From NCBI RefSeq assembly GCF_014648055.1, contig NZ_BMQJ01000003.1, forward strand, positions 124,001 to 188,000: a stretch of DNA of 64,000 nucleotides. The letters are read 5' to 3'. This DNA comes from Streptosporangium pseudovulgare (GTDB lineage Bacteria > Actinomycetota > Actinomycetes > Streptosporangiales > Streptosporangiaceae). Within the stretch, counting starts at the first letter, position 1; each line of letters opens with the position of its first letter. Of this stretch, positions 8,325-16,489 are shown piece after piece. The position numbers were made by a program, and so were the translations under genes. The notes beneath the pieces were generated by a model that was not told the DNA's origin, searched no databases, and saw nothing but the letters and a program-made list of their open reading frames with translations.

Positions 8325-9659
8325 TCAGCGCGCCCGGGACAGGGCTTCCAGGACCCACCGGGTCGCCCGCAGCGCCCCCGAGCGGGTGCGGTCGCCGGGG
8401 TCCTCGGCGCCTCCGTCGCGCTGGTACTGGACCGCGACCACGAGGTTGGCCGCGCGGAAGACCACGCCGCTGTTGTAGGTGATCCCGTTGGTGGTGGCGA
8501 AGGTGTACGCCTCCGCCGCGATGCCGGGCTGCGCGGCCGCGGGCCTGACCTGACGCAGCGGGAGGCCGGTCGAGGTCCTGTCCCGTTTCCCCTCGGAGGC
8601 CATGAAGCGCGCGTGGTCCGCGTGGGCCCTCTCGTCCGTCGGGTAGCGCAGGACCTCGACGGTGAGCGTGTACTGGAGGTTCCCCGGCAGGCTGCGGTCC
8701 TCGGTGTACCAGTCGCACTCGGTCTTTCTCACGGGCCGCGGCTCGGCGGCCAGGGTCAGCTCGGCCGCCTGCTCCTTGGTGATCAGCGAGCAGGGGTCGG
8801 GGGCGGTGGCGAAGGAGGTGGGCAGCGTGATCGGTGGGGCGGCCGGGCCTGAGGCGCGGGGCCAGAGCCAGAACGCGGCGCCGGCCAGGAGCGCGACGGC
8901 CGCCACCGCGGCCGTGACGAGGTGCCTGCGCCGGGACGCGGGAGGGGCGGGGGCGATCCGCTCCAGCGTGAGGCGGACCGAGGTGGCGTCGGGGCGGTGC
9001 GCCGGGTCGGCCGCCAGCAGCCCCTCCACCAGCGGCGCGAGCGGGCCGTGCGTCACCGTCCCGGTGGTGGGATCGGGGTCGGCCAGGGGAATGCCGTTCA
9101 CCAGCGGCGGGAGGGAGCCCGTGGCCGGGGCCCGGCCCTCCAGGGCGGTGAACAGGGTGGCCCCCAGGTCCCGCAGGTCGTCGGCGGACACGGGACCGGC
9201 CACGCCGGTCAGCACGACCCGGCCGTCCGCGCCGAGCAGCACGGTGTCGGGGGTGGCGGCCAGGCGGACGCCCCTGCCGTGGGCGGCGGTCAGCGCGTCC
9301 AGCACCCGCAGGCCCACATCGGCCGCCCGCTCGGGGGCGAGCGGCCCCTCGGCGCGTACGGTCTGCAGCAGCGAGCGGCCGTCGATCGACTCCAGCACCA
9401 GCCACATCCGGTCCGGGGCGGAGATCACGTCGTGCAGGGTGACCACGCCGGGGTGGCGCAGGTCGGCGGCGGCCCGTACCTGGCCGAGGAGCCAGTCCCG
9501 GTGCGGGCCCGGCGGCGGGAGCCGTACCTCCGAGACGGTGACGTCGCGGTGGAGCACCTCGTCGCGGGCGCGCCAGGCGGTTCCGGTGCGGTCGCGACGC
9601 TCCAGCAGGCGGTAGCGCCCGGCCAGCAGGTTGCTGGGCGCGCGGGTCGGCTCAGTCAC
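8325..9659 (-). CDS. Membrane pseudokinase (Ser/Thr kinase fold), two-Cys extracellular domain
   Basis: A 444-residue protein with a PknB-like kinase fold (about residues 12-236) in which every catalytic element is lost. The Gly-rich loop reads LERRDRTGTAW, the VAIK lysine is Ser43, the HRD position reads RLAATPD and the DFG position reads TGVAG. The overall kinase layout (GRYRLLE, RHPGVVTLHDVI, DLRDLGATLFTALEG) is retained, so it should fold but not phosphorylate. A single helix (about 246-266) leads to an extracellular domain with conserved cysteines 290 and 315 (PCSLITKEQ then CDWY), resembling DUF3558. Its start overlaps the stop of the upstream active kinase by 8 bp, so the two are translated together. 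An adaptor or sensor role is inferred. Confidence 0.85.
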   Translation of the reverse strand: MTEPTRAPSNLLAGRYRLLERRDRTGTAWRARDEVLHRDVTVSEVRLPPPGPHRDWLLGQVRAAADLRHPGVVTLHDVISAPDRMWLVLESIDGRSLLQTVRAEGPLAPERAADVGLRVLDALTAAHGRGVRLAATPDTVLLGADGRVVLTGVAGPVSADDLRDLGATLFTALEGRAPATGSLPPLVNGIPLADPDPTTGTVTHGPLAPLVEGLLAADPAHRPDATSVRLTLERIAPAPPASRRRHLVTAAVAAVALLAGAAFWLWPRASGPAAPPITLPTSFATAPDPCSLITKEQAAELTLAAEPRPVRKTECDWYTEDRSLPGNLQYTLTVEVLRYPTDERAHADHARFMASEGKRDRTSTGLPLRQVRPAAAQPGIAAEAYTFATTNGITYNSGVVFRAANLVVAVQYQRDGGAEDPGDRTRSGALRATRWVLEALSRAR

Positions 9660-11151
9660 GGCTGTTCAGCTCCTCGGCGATCCGCCGCGCGGCGGTGAGC
9701 GCGTTCCCGCGCAGTGCGGTGTCGGGCCGCTTTCCCTTCCGCGACACGTCCACCTCGACCAGCACGTTGCTGACCCGGAAGCGGACCGTCGAGTAGACGC
9801 GGTCGAGGGAGGTCAGGTCGAAGGCGAACGCCTCGGCGCCGATCCGGCCCGCGTCGCGCAGCGGGCCGACCGAGCCGACGAGGCCCGTTCCGGCGTCGGC
9901 GGCGGTCTTGGTGCGGTCGGCGGCGAAGAACGCCCGTGCCGTCTCCGGCGCGGTCTTCCCCGGCGAGGGCCTGTGGTGGGTGACGGTGACGCGGACCTGC
10001 GGAGCGCCCGGTCCGCCGTCCCAGGTGCAGGAGGGGCCGTGGCCGTCCATGGCGTCCATCGGGAGCGGCTTGCCGGTCGGGCCCATCGCCCGGACCTGGG
10101 CGGGGGTCAGCAGGGAGCAGGGGGCGGGGGCGGTGGCGAACCGCCCTGCGCGCGGGTCGGGCCCGGTGGGGGCGGGCTTCACGGGGTCGTCCGAGGAGGT
10201 CAGCACCACGGTTCCGGCCACCGCGGCGGCCATCACCGCCAGCCCCGCCCCCACGAGGAGGCCGGTGCGGCCCTGCCTCGCCGTCGGGGCCGGCCCCGCC
10301 TGGTCCTCGGGGAGGAGCGGCCCGGCGGGCAGCCCCCGGGCCACCCGCTGCAGGGCCGCGCGCAGGGCGGCCTCCCCGGGCCGCCGCCGGGGATCCTTGT
10401 CCAGTACGGCGAGCAGCACCGGGGCCAGCTCGCCCGCCCGCGCGGGGACCGGGGTCTCCTCGGTGAGCACCGCGCCGAGGGTGGCGGCGGAGGCGCCCCG
10501 GTGGAACGGCCCGCGCCCCTCGACGGCGGTGTAGAGGGCCGCGCCCAGCGACCACAGGTCGGCCGCGGGGCCGTCGCCGGTGCCGCGCAGCCGTTCCGGG
10601 GCGATGTAGCCGGGGGAGCCGACGAGCGCGTCGGGGGAGGTGAGCTGGACGTCGCCCTCCAGCGTGGCGATGCCGAAGTCGGTCAGCAGCACCCCGCCGT
10701 CGTCGGCCAGCATGATGTTGGCCGGCTTCACGTCGCGGTGCATGATGCCCCGGCTGTGCGCGAGGGCCAGCGCGTCCAGCACGGCCGCCCCGATGGCGGC
10801 GGCCCGCCGCGGGTCGATCGGCCCGGAGGCGCGGACCACCTGCTGCAGGGACCGGCCCCGGATGAGGTCCATCACGATCCACGGCCGGCCGTCCTGGGAG
10901 ATGACGTCGTGCACGGTCACGATGGACGGATGGCCCAGCCGGGCGGCGGCCCTGGCCTCGCGCAGGGTGCGCTCGCGCATCTCGGCGCGCTGCGCCTCCG
11001 GCAGCCCGGGACCGAGCTTGACCTCCTTGATCGCCACCTCGCGGTGCAGCAGCTCGTCCCGGGCGCGCCAGACCACGCCCATCCCGCCCGCGCCGAGGCG
11101 GTCGATCGCCCGGTAGCGGCCCGCGAGGACGGGAAGGCCCGGATCAGCCAT
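9652..11151 (-). CDS. Membrane Ser/Thr protein kinase (PknB type), two-Cys extracellular domain
   Basis: A 499-residue, apparently active kinase. It has a Gly-rich loop LGAGGMG (19-25), the ATP-anchoring Lys42 in VAIKEV, the catalytic loop HRDVKPAN (138-145), DFG at 158-160 and APE at 184-186. An Arg precedes the catalytic Asp, so it is an RD kinase. A single helix (about 297-317) connects to an extracellular domain with Cys345 and Cys375 (APCSLLTPAQ then CTWDGG), resembling DUF3558 and shared with the three neighbouring proteins. It contains no PASTA repeats, so it is not the cell-wall PknB. Its ATG overlaps the 3' end of the upstream pseudokinase gene by 8 bp, and its own 3' end overlaps the next pseudokinase by 8 bp. 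Confidence 0.92.
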   Translation of the reverse strand: MADPGLPVLAGRYRAIDRLGAGGMGVVWRARDELLHREVAIKEVKLGPGLPEAQRAEMRERTLREARAAARLGHPSIVTVHDVISQDGRPWIVMDLIRGRSLQQVVRASGPIDPRRAAAIGAAVLDALALAHSRGIMHRDVKPANIMLADDGGVLLTDFGIATLEGDVQLTSPDALVGSPGYIAPERLRGTGDGPAADLWSLGAALYTAVEGRGPFHRGASAATLGAVLTEETPVPARAGELAPVLLAVLDKDPRRRPGEAALRAALQRVARGLPAGPLLPEDQAGPAPTARQGRTGLLVGAGLAVMAAAVAGTVVLTSSDDPVKPAPTGPDPRAGRFATAPAPCSLLTPAQVRAMGPTGKPLPMDAMDGHGPSCTWDGGPGAPQVRVTVTHHRPSPGKTAPETARAFFAADRTKTAADAGTGLVGSVGPLRDAGRIGAEAFAFDLTSLDRVYSTVRFRVSNVLVEVDVSRKGKRPDTALRGNALTAARRIAEELNSRD

Positions 11152-12748
11152 TGGTCCTGAGGGACTCGACGACCCAGCGGGCGGCCTTCTGCGCCCCCGC
11201 GGCGAGTCTGCCCTCGGCGTCCTTCTCGACGCCGCCCTGCTCGTACTCGACCTCGCCGATCAGGTTGCTGACCCGGAAGACCACGCTCACCTTGTACGAC
11301 CCGCCGTAAATGTTGATCTTGTTGTACTTGCCGGTGGTGAACGCCTCCTCGCCGATGCCCTTCAGGTCGCCGGGCGGGGCGGGCTTGGGGGTGGCGAACT
11401 CGGCGTCCCTGACGAAGTCCTTCTTCTTGCCCGCGAGGTACTCCTTGGCCCGCTGCACGCCGGAGTCGCTCTGCTTCATGGCGACCAGCCGCACCTGCAG
11501 GTCGTACCTCTGCGTGCTCGGCTTGCGCCAGTCCTGCTGGTTGAGCCAGTCGCAGACGCCGGGCTCGACCTCCGAGCTGCGGAAGCCCGGAACCAGCTCC
11601 CCGGCCTGCTTCTCGTCGAGCATGCTGCAGGCGCGGGGCGGGGCGGCGTACCGGCCCCCGGGCCCGGCGGAGGCGGACGCGACCGGCTCGTCCGCGGCGG
11701 GGTCGCCGGGAGCCGAGGCGAGCAGGTAGCCGATGACGGCCGCCATGCCGACGACCAGGACGCCGGTCAGCGCCACGATCGGCTTGGGAACCAGCACCCC
11801 GGACCTGCCCCGGGCGTACTCGGTCGGGCCGGTCGGACCCTCCTGACGCCGGGAGCGGGACGCCCGCCCGGACCCGGACGCCGCCTCCGGCGTCCCCGGA
11901 CCCTGGACCGCCTCGTGCGGGGCGGGCACGCCGGGAGCGGCCGTCACCGGCGCCGGTCCCATACCGGTGACGGCCGGGCGCGGCGCGGTCGCCTCGGGGT
12001 TGGCGGCGGGGTCGTCGTCCGGCGGGTCCGCGACCGCGTTCCCCTGGCCCGCCTGCTCCCGGGCCGGCGCCGCCGGTCCGGAACCGGCGGGAAGCGCGGG
12101 CGGCGGGCCCGCCGGGGGCCCCTGGGCGTCCCGCCGCGCCGTACCGGGGGCCGGCGGGGGAACCTGGGCCGGGGCGGGCGGCTGGAACGGCGTCGCCGGA
12201 GCCGTGCCGGTCAGGGAGATCTCCAGCAGGGCGTTGCGCAGAGTCCCCGGGTCGGGCCGCCGCCCCGGGTCCCCGGACAGCAGGTGGGACAGGATCGGCC
12301 CGAGCGGGCCGGCGTTGTCCAGCGACCCGCCGGGGGCCGGCGGACGGCCCTCGACGGCGGTGTAGACGGTCGCGCCGAGCGACCACAGGTCGGCGGCCGG
12401 GCCCGTCACCCCCTCGGGGGCGGTGAAGGTCGGCGACCGGAAGGTCGGCCCGAGGAGGGTGACCCGGTCGTTCGGGCCGAGCAGCACCGAGCCCGGCCGC
12501 ACGTCGCCGTGGAGCGTCCCCCGGCCGTGCACGGCGACGATCTGGTCCAGTACGGCCAGGCCGACCGCCGCGGCCTGGCGCGGCGCCATCGGCCCGCCCC
12601 GCGCGACCGCGTGCTCCAGCGAGATCTGCTCACCCGGGGACTGCTCCAGTACGGCGGGCAGCGCCGCCCCGGCGGCGGGCTCCGCCTCTGGGGTGGCGTG
12701 CCTGCGGCCGCGCCTGCCCTGGGGCCGGGTGACGTCTGGGTCGTTCAT
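11144..12748 (-). CDS. Membrane pseudokinase lacking the N-lobe, two-Cys extracellular domain
   Basis: A 534-residue protein beginning MNDPDVTRPQGRRGRRHATP. Most of the kinase N-lobe is absent, with no Gly-rich loop and no ATP lysine. The C-lobe is recognisable: HGDVRPGSVLL at 80-90 replaces HRDVKPxN, LGP replaces DFG, APE is retained at 110-112, and then ADLWSLGATVYTAVEG. A long Pro/Ala linker and a membrane helix (GVLVVGMAAVIGYLLA) precede the extracellular domain (RACSMLDEKQ then VCDWLNQQ). The frame is open far upstream inside the preceding kinase gene, but the ATG at 12748 overlaps that gene's TGA as ATGA, which fixes the start. Loss of the ATP site means it cannot be a kinase; it probably modulates the neighbouring kinases. 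Confidence 0.82.
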   Translation of the reverse strand: MNDPDVTRPQGRRGRRHATPEAEPAAGAALPAVLEQSPGEQISLEHAVARGGPMAPRQAAAVGLAVLDQIVAVHGRGTLHGDVRPGSVLLGPNDRVTLLGPTFRSPTFTAPEGVTGPAADLWSLGATVYTAVEGRPPAPGGSLDNAGPLGPILSHLLSGDPGRRPDPGTLRNALLEISLTGTAPATPFQPPAPAQVPPPAPGTARRDAQGPPAGPPPALPAGSGPAAPAREQAGQGNAVADPPDDDPAANPEATAPRPAVTGMGPAPVTAAPGVPAPHEAVQGPGTPEAASGSGRASRSRRQEGPTGPTEYARGRSGVLVPKPIVALTGVLVVGMAAVIGYLLASAPGDPAADEPVASASAGPGGRYAAPPRACSMLDEKQAGELVPGFRSSEVEPGVCDWLNQQDWRKPSTQRYDLQVRLVAMKQSDSGVQRAKEYLAGKKKDFVRDAEFATPKPAPPGDLKGIGEEAFTTGKYNKINIYGGSYKVSVVFRVSNLIGEVEYEQGGVEKDAEGRLAAGAQKAARWVVESLRTNG

Positions 12749-14385
12749 CCGCTCGCCTTCTGCTTGTTCAGCGCGTTCGCGATCCAGGTGGCGGCGGTGT
12801 GGGCGCCGGCCTGGATCGCCGGGGCGTCCTTGCCGCCGTCCACCACCGCGTATCCGACATCCAGCACCAGGTTGTCGACGCGGAAGACCACGTGGCTCTG
12901 CTCCAGGCGGCCGGTCTTCCGGTTCTCGTAGTAGTCGTAGCCGAACGCCTCGTCCCCGACCGGCTTCACCGGCAGCGGGCCGGTGGTGCGGGTGGACCGG
13001 GGGGCGGCCTTGATCTCCGACCAGCTCCAGAGGATCGTCCCGGTCGGCACGGTGCCGTTGCGCTGGTTCACCAGCAGTTCGTGGGCCTGCCGGGGGCTCT
13101 TGCCCCACGGCTTGTCCTGGCCGCTGCTGAGAGGGTCGATCCGCAGGCCGGCCCCGGGGACCGCCCACGCGCAGCCGCCGGTGTTGAGCGCCACCCCCTT
13201 GGCGTTCGACGCCGGCAGGAGTTTCCTGAGGTCGGCCGCGGCGATCTGCTTGCACAGGTCCACGGGTACGGCGAAGGCGCCCGGCTTCTCGCTCAGCCGG
13301 ACCGGTTTCACCGGGGCCGCGGAGGCGTCGGTGAGGTGGGCCACGCCCATGGTCGCCCCGATGACGGCCGCGACCGCCGCCACCTCGGCGGCCGCCCACA
13401 GCGCGACCCGGACTCCGGGACGATCCGCCCCGCGCGCGGCGGGGACGGGGGCCTGGGCGGACTGCGGCCCCTGCCCGTGCCGGGGGAAGGCATCCCGCTC
13501 CGGGGCCGGGGAAACGGACGGGGCGGGGGACGGGACGGGGGGCACGGCGGCCGGACGGCCGGCGGCGAACTCGCGCAGGGCCTGGGCGACCGCGTCGAAG
13601 GACGGCCGGTCCTCGGGCCGGGAGGCGAGCATGCCGAGCAGCAGCGGGCCCAGGGCGCCGGCCCGCTCGGGCGGCCGGGGAGGCTCGGTCAGCACACGGC
13701 TGATCGCCGAGACGGGGGTGTCCGCCGGGTGCGGCGGCAGGCCCTCGACGGCGAAGTAGAGCGTGGCGCCCAGGGACCACAGGTCCGAGGCGGGCCCGCC
13801 CCGCTCACCGCGCAGCCGTTCCGGGGCGATGTAGTTGGGCGAGCCGACCAGGCGGCCGGTCTGCGCCGCGGTGGCCTCGTCCTCGACGACGGCGATGCCG
13901 AAGTCGGTCAGCACGGCCCGGCCGGTCCTGGTGAGGAAGACGTTGCCGGGCTTGACGTCCCGGTGCACCACCCCGGCGGCGTGCGCGGCGATGAGCGCGC
14001 CCGCGACGCTCACGCCGATCCGGGCGGCCTGGCGCACCGGCAGCGGACGCCCGTCGCGGACCGTCTGCTCCAGCGACGCGCCGGACAGCAGCTCCATGAC
14101 GAGCCACGGCCGGTCCTGCTCGACGATCACGTCGTGGACGGTGACGATGGACGGGTGCTTGATCCTGGCCGCCAGGTTGGCCTCGCGCAGTGCCGCGTCG
14201 CACAGCTCCTGCCGCCGGGCGGGGTCGAGGTCGGGCGGCAGCCGTACTTCCTTGACCGCCACGTCACGGCCGAGCATCTCGTCGGCGGCAAGCCAGACGG
14301 TGCCCATCCCGCCCTCGGCGAGCGGGTTGAGCAGGCGGTAGCGGCCCGCTAACAGTCGAGTGTCGATCCCGTTCACCCCGTTCAC
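12745..14385 (-). CDS. Membrane Ser/Thr protein kinase (PknB type), first gene of the kinase array
   Basis: About 546 residues. The kinase domain is complete: Gly loop LAEGGMG, ATP lysine in VAVKEV, HRDVKPGNV, DFGIAVV and APERL. A Pro-rich linker, one membrane helix (VALWAAAEVAAVAAVIGATM) and an extracellular domain with a Cys pair (LCKQIAAADLRKLL then GGCAW) follow, as in the neighbouring proteins. The start is uncertain. The frame opens at a TTG (14433) without a ribosome site, and GTG codons at 14385 and 14376 place the kinase domain a normal distance from the N-terminus; I chose 14385. This is the promoter-proximal gene of a four-gene unit running to 8325. It is divergent from the leader-GNAT unit. 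Confidence 0.88.
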   Translation of the reverse strand: MNGVNGIDTRLLAGRYRLLNPLAEGGMGTVWLAADEMLGRDVAVKEVRLPPDLDPARRQELCDAALREANLAARIKHPSIVTVHDVIVEQDRPWLVMELLSGASLEQTVRDGRPLPVRQAARIGVSVAGALIAAHAAGVVHRDVKPGNVFLTRTGRAVLTDFGIAVVEDEATAAQTGRLVGSPNYIAPERLRGERGGPASDLWSLGATLYFAVEGLPPHPADTPVSAISRVLTEPPRPPERAGALGPLLLGMLASRPEDRPSFDAVAQALREFAAGRPAAVPPVPSPAPSVSPAPERDAFPRHGQGPQSAQAPVPAARGADRPGVRVALWAAAEVAAVAAVIGATMGVAHLTDASAAPVKPVRLSEKPGAFAVPVDLCKQIAAADLRKLLPASNAKGVALNTGGCAWAVPGAGLRIDPLSSGQDKPWGKSPRQAHELLVNQRNGTVPTGTILWSWSEIKAAPRSTRTTGPLPVKPVGDEAFGYDYYENRKTGRLEQSHVVFRVDNLVLDVGYAVVDGGKDAPAIQAGAHTAATWIANALNKQKASG

Positions 14386-14508
14386 TGTCCCATCGAGCAC
14401 AGAAACATAGCCACTTAGGGCGATATGGACCAACGAACAAGGATCTTTCGCATCACCGAAATACCGTTGAACGGAACGGGCGACGGGAATGCCGGCCGGA
14501 TGAGCCGG

Positions 14509-14537
14509 TTGATAGCCCGGCGGTCCCCCGATACTCT
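14509..14537 (+). promoter_or_regulatory. Candidate promoter of the leader-GNAT unit
   Basis: TTGATA at 14509-14514 and TACTCT at 14532-14537 are separated by 17 bases. This predicts transcription starting near 14544 and a leader of about 55 nt before the short leader ORF. Confidence 0.45.
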
Positions 14538-14598
14538 TGCGGCCTCGCCGGCCGAGGTTCGGCTGGCGACGCGACAGAAGACAGGAGGTGAGGAGCCG

Positions 14599-14646
14599 AT
14601 GTCCACCCTCGTCACGCGCTCCCGCCTCAGGCGACAGGACGCCTGA
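14599..14646 (+). CDS. Putative 15-residue leader peptide upstream of GNAT gene
   Basis: A short ORF encoding MSTLVTRSRLRRQDA. It has one of the best ribosome-binding sites in the window (AGGAGGTGAGGAG ending a few bases before the ATG). It stops 35 bases before the GTG start of the acetyltransferase gene. Four of 15 residues are Arg. The position, strength of the ribosome site and shortness resemble actinomycete leader peptides that control downstream resistance or metabolic genes by translation-dependent attenuation. The peptide could instead simply be the end of a longer frame open from 14425, but that frame lacks a good start. The regulatory role is inference. Confidence 0.5.
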   Translation: MSTLVTRSRLRRQDA

Positions 14647-14681
14647 GTCCCGGGAGAGCGCACCGCTTTTTCGGAGAAAAC

Positions 14682-15626
14682 GTGTCTGACCTGATTTTCC
14701 GCCCGCTCACCGCGGACGGCCTCCACCTTTTCCACGCCTACGGCCCGCTGCCCGCCTCCGGTGTCGGCGCGCGCCACGCCCCCTTCGAGGAGCTGGGCTA
14801 CGACCGGCCCGACTGGCTCTGGGTCGCGCTGCGCGACGACCGGGTGGTGGCCCGCGCCGCCTTCTGGGGCCCGCCCGGCGCGGAGCACCCGTTCAGCCTC
14901 GACTGGTTCGACCCGGGCACCGGCCCCGACCGCGTCGAGGTGGGCGCGGCCCTGCTGCGGGCCGCCTACGCCGCGCTCGTCACGCCGGACTACTCCTCGC
15001 CCGCCGGGGACCGTCCCGACTTCCACCTGTTCCTGCCCGCCGACTGGCACGACCGCCCCGACGCCGTCGCCGACGTCACCGACCGGGTCGAGGCGGCCGA
15101 GCGGGCCGGGCTGCGCCACTCCGTGGAGCGGCTCAACCTGCGCTGGATCCCCGAGTACGGCCTGCCGCCCCGCTCCACCCGGCTCACCTTCACCCCGGCC
15201 GACGACGACGAGGCCGTCCTCGACGTGCTCACCCGGATCGCCGAGGGCAGCCTCGACGCCTGGGACCGCCGCCGTCTCGCCGAGCAGGGGCCGCGGAAGA
15301 CCGCGGAGGCGACCCTGGAGGACATCGCGGACTTCCCCGGCGGGCGTCACCGCTGGCGGCTGGCGCACGACGCCGCGGGCGACGTGGTGGGCATCACGAT
15401 GCCCACCCGCAACGCCACCACCGCCACGATCGGCTACATCGGGGTGGACCCCGCGTACCGGGGCCGCCGCTACATCGACGACCTCGTCGCCGAGACGTTG
15501 CACATCTTCACCGCCGAGGGCGAGCCCCAGGTCAGGGACAGCACCGACGTGGGCAACGCGCCCATGGCGGCGTCGTTCGCCCGGATCGGCTACCGGATCA
15601 CCGGCCGCCGGATGATCATGATCTGA
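14682..15626 (+). CDS. GNAT-family N-acetyltransferase
   Basis: A 314-residue protein with a GNAT layout. The C-terminal acetyl-CoA-binding region reads TIGYIGVDPAYRGRRYIDDL, a variant of the R/Q-x-x-G-x-G/A loop (RGRRYI), followed by the beta5-alpha4 segment RDSTDVGNAPMAASFARIGY that is typical of the fold. The N-terminal half (RPLTADGLHLFHAYG, WLWVALRDDRVVARAAFWG) looks like a second, degenerate GNAT repeat. The substrate is unknown. The GTG start at 14682 follows the leader ORF by 35 bases, and the combination suggests leader-controlled expression. The gene stands alone, between the kinase array (divergent) and an OmpR-type two-component system. Confidence 0.85.
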   Translation: MSDLIFRPLTADGLHLFHAYGPLPASGVGARHAPFEELGYDRPDWLWVALRDDRVVARAAFWGPPGAEHPFSLDWFDPGTGPDRVEVGAALLRAAYAALVTPDYSSPAGDRPDFHLFLPADWHDRPDAVADVTDRVEAAERAGLRHSVERLNLRWIPEYGLPPRSTRLTFTPADDDEAVLDVLTRIAEGSLDAWDRRRLAEQGPRKTAEATLEDIADFPGGRHRWRLAHDAAGDVVGITMPTRNATTATIGYIGVDPAYRGRRYIDDLVAETLHIFTAEGEPQVRDSTDVGNAPMAASFARIGYRITGRRMIMI

Positions 15627-15790
15627 CCGCCGGGTCTTCGCGGCTCGTCCCCGCCGGGGCGGGCCGGGAGACGACGGGCCGGAGGACACCGCGCCCCGGC
15701 CACCCGCACCCGCGCCCTCCCGGCGCGGGTGCGCGAAACCTTCACAATTATCCGCGGATCGTCTGCACCGCCCCGGTCTACGCTCCGCCT

Positions 15791-16480
15791 ATGGCAACCC
15801 CTCAGCAACGACGCGTCCTCCTGGTGGAGGACGACGAGACGATCGCGCGGGCCGTACGGCACCGGCTGACCGCGGAGGGCTTCGACGTGCGGGCCGTCGG
15901 GGACGGCGAGGCGGCGCTGGCGGCGTACGCGAGGTCGCGGCCCGACGTGGTGGTGCTCGACCGGCTGCTGCCCGGCCTCGACGGTCTGGAGGTGTGCCGG
16001 CGGATGCAGGCGGCCCGGCCGGTGCCCGTGCTCATGCTCACCGCGCTGGCCGAGGAGACGGACCTGCTCGTGGGGCTCGGCGTCGGGGCCGACGACTACA
16101 TGACCAAGCCGTTCAGCATGCGCGAGCTGGTGGCCCGGGTGCACGCGCTGCTGCGGCGGGTGGAGCGGGCCTCCCAGCTCGCCGGGCCGGACACGGTGAT
16201 CCGGGTCGGCGACGTCGAGATCGACGTCGCCGAGCGGCGGGTCTACACCCGGGGCGCCGAGGCGCAGCTCACCCGGACCGAGTTCGACCTGCTGTGCCGC
16301 ATGGCGGAGCGGCCCGGCCAGGTTTTCGAGCGGGAACGGCTGCTCTCCGACATCTGGGGTTTCTCCGAGGCCGCCGCCACCCGCACGGTCGACAGCCACG
16401 TGCGGGCGCTGCGCCGCAAGCTGGGGCCCGGCGTCGTGCGGACCGTCCACGGCGTCGGCTACGCCCTCGTCCGCCCCTGA
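15791..16480 (+). CDS. OmpR/PhoB-family response regulator
   Basis: A 229-residue regulator. The receiver domain has D14/D15, phospho-acceptor Asp57 (VVVLDRLLPGLDG), Thr in MLTAL and Lys in MTKPFSM. The C-terminal winged helix has the usual TRTEFDLLCRMAERPG and VDSHVRALRRKLG segments. The stop is only 9 bp before the GTG of the histidine kinase-membrane domain fusion, so the two form an operon and a cognate pair. Upstream there is an AT-richer stretch (TTCACAATTATCC near 15741) likely to hold the promoter. Confidence 0.95.
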   Translation: MATPQQRRVLLVEDDETIARAVRHRLTAEGFDVRAVGDGEAALAAYARSRPDVVVLDRLLPGLDGLEVCRRMQAARPVPVLMLTALAEETDLLVGLGVGADDYMTKPFSMRELVARVHALLRRVERASQLAGPDTVIRVGDVEIDVAERRVYTRGAEAQLTRTEFDLLCRMAERPGQVFERERLLSDIWGFSEAAATRTVDSHVRALRRKLGPGVVRTVHGVGYALVRP

Positions 16481-16489
16481 TCACGGGAT

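Noticed and set aside
8325-14385. Reading the array as four ordinary PknB kinases with PASTA domains.
   Set aside because: None has PASTA repeats, and two lack all catalytic motifs, so a cell-division PknB assignment is not supported.
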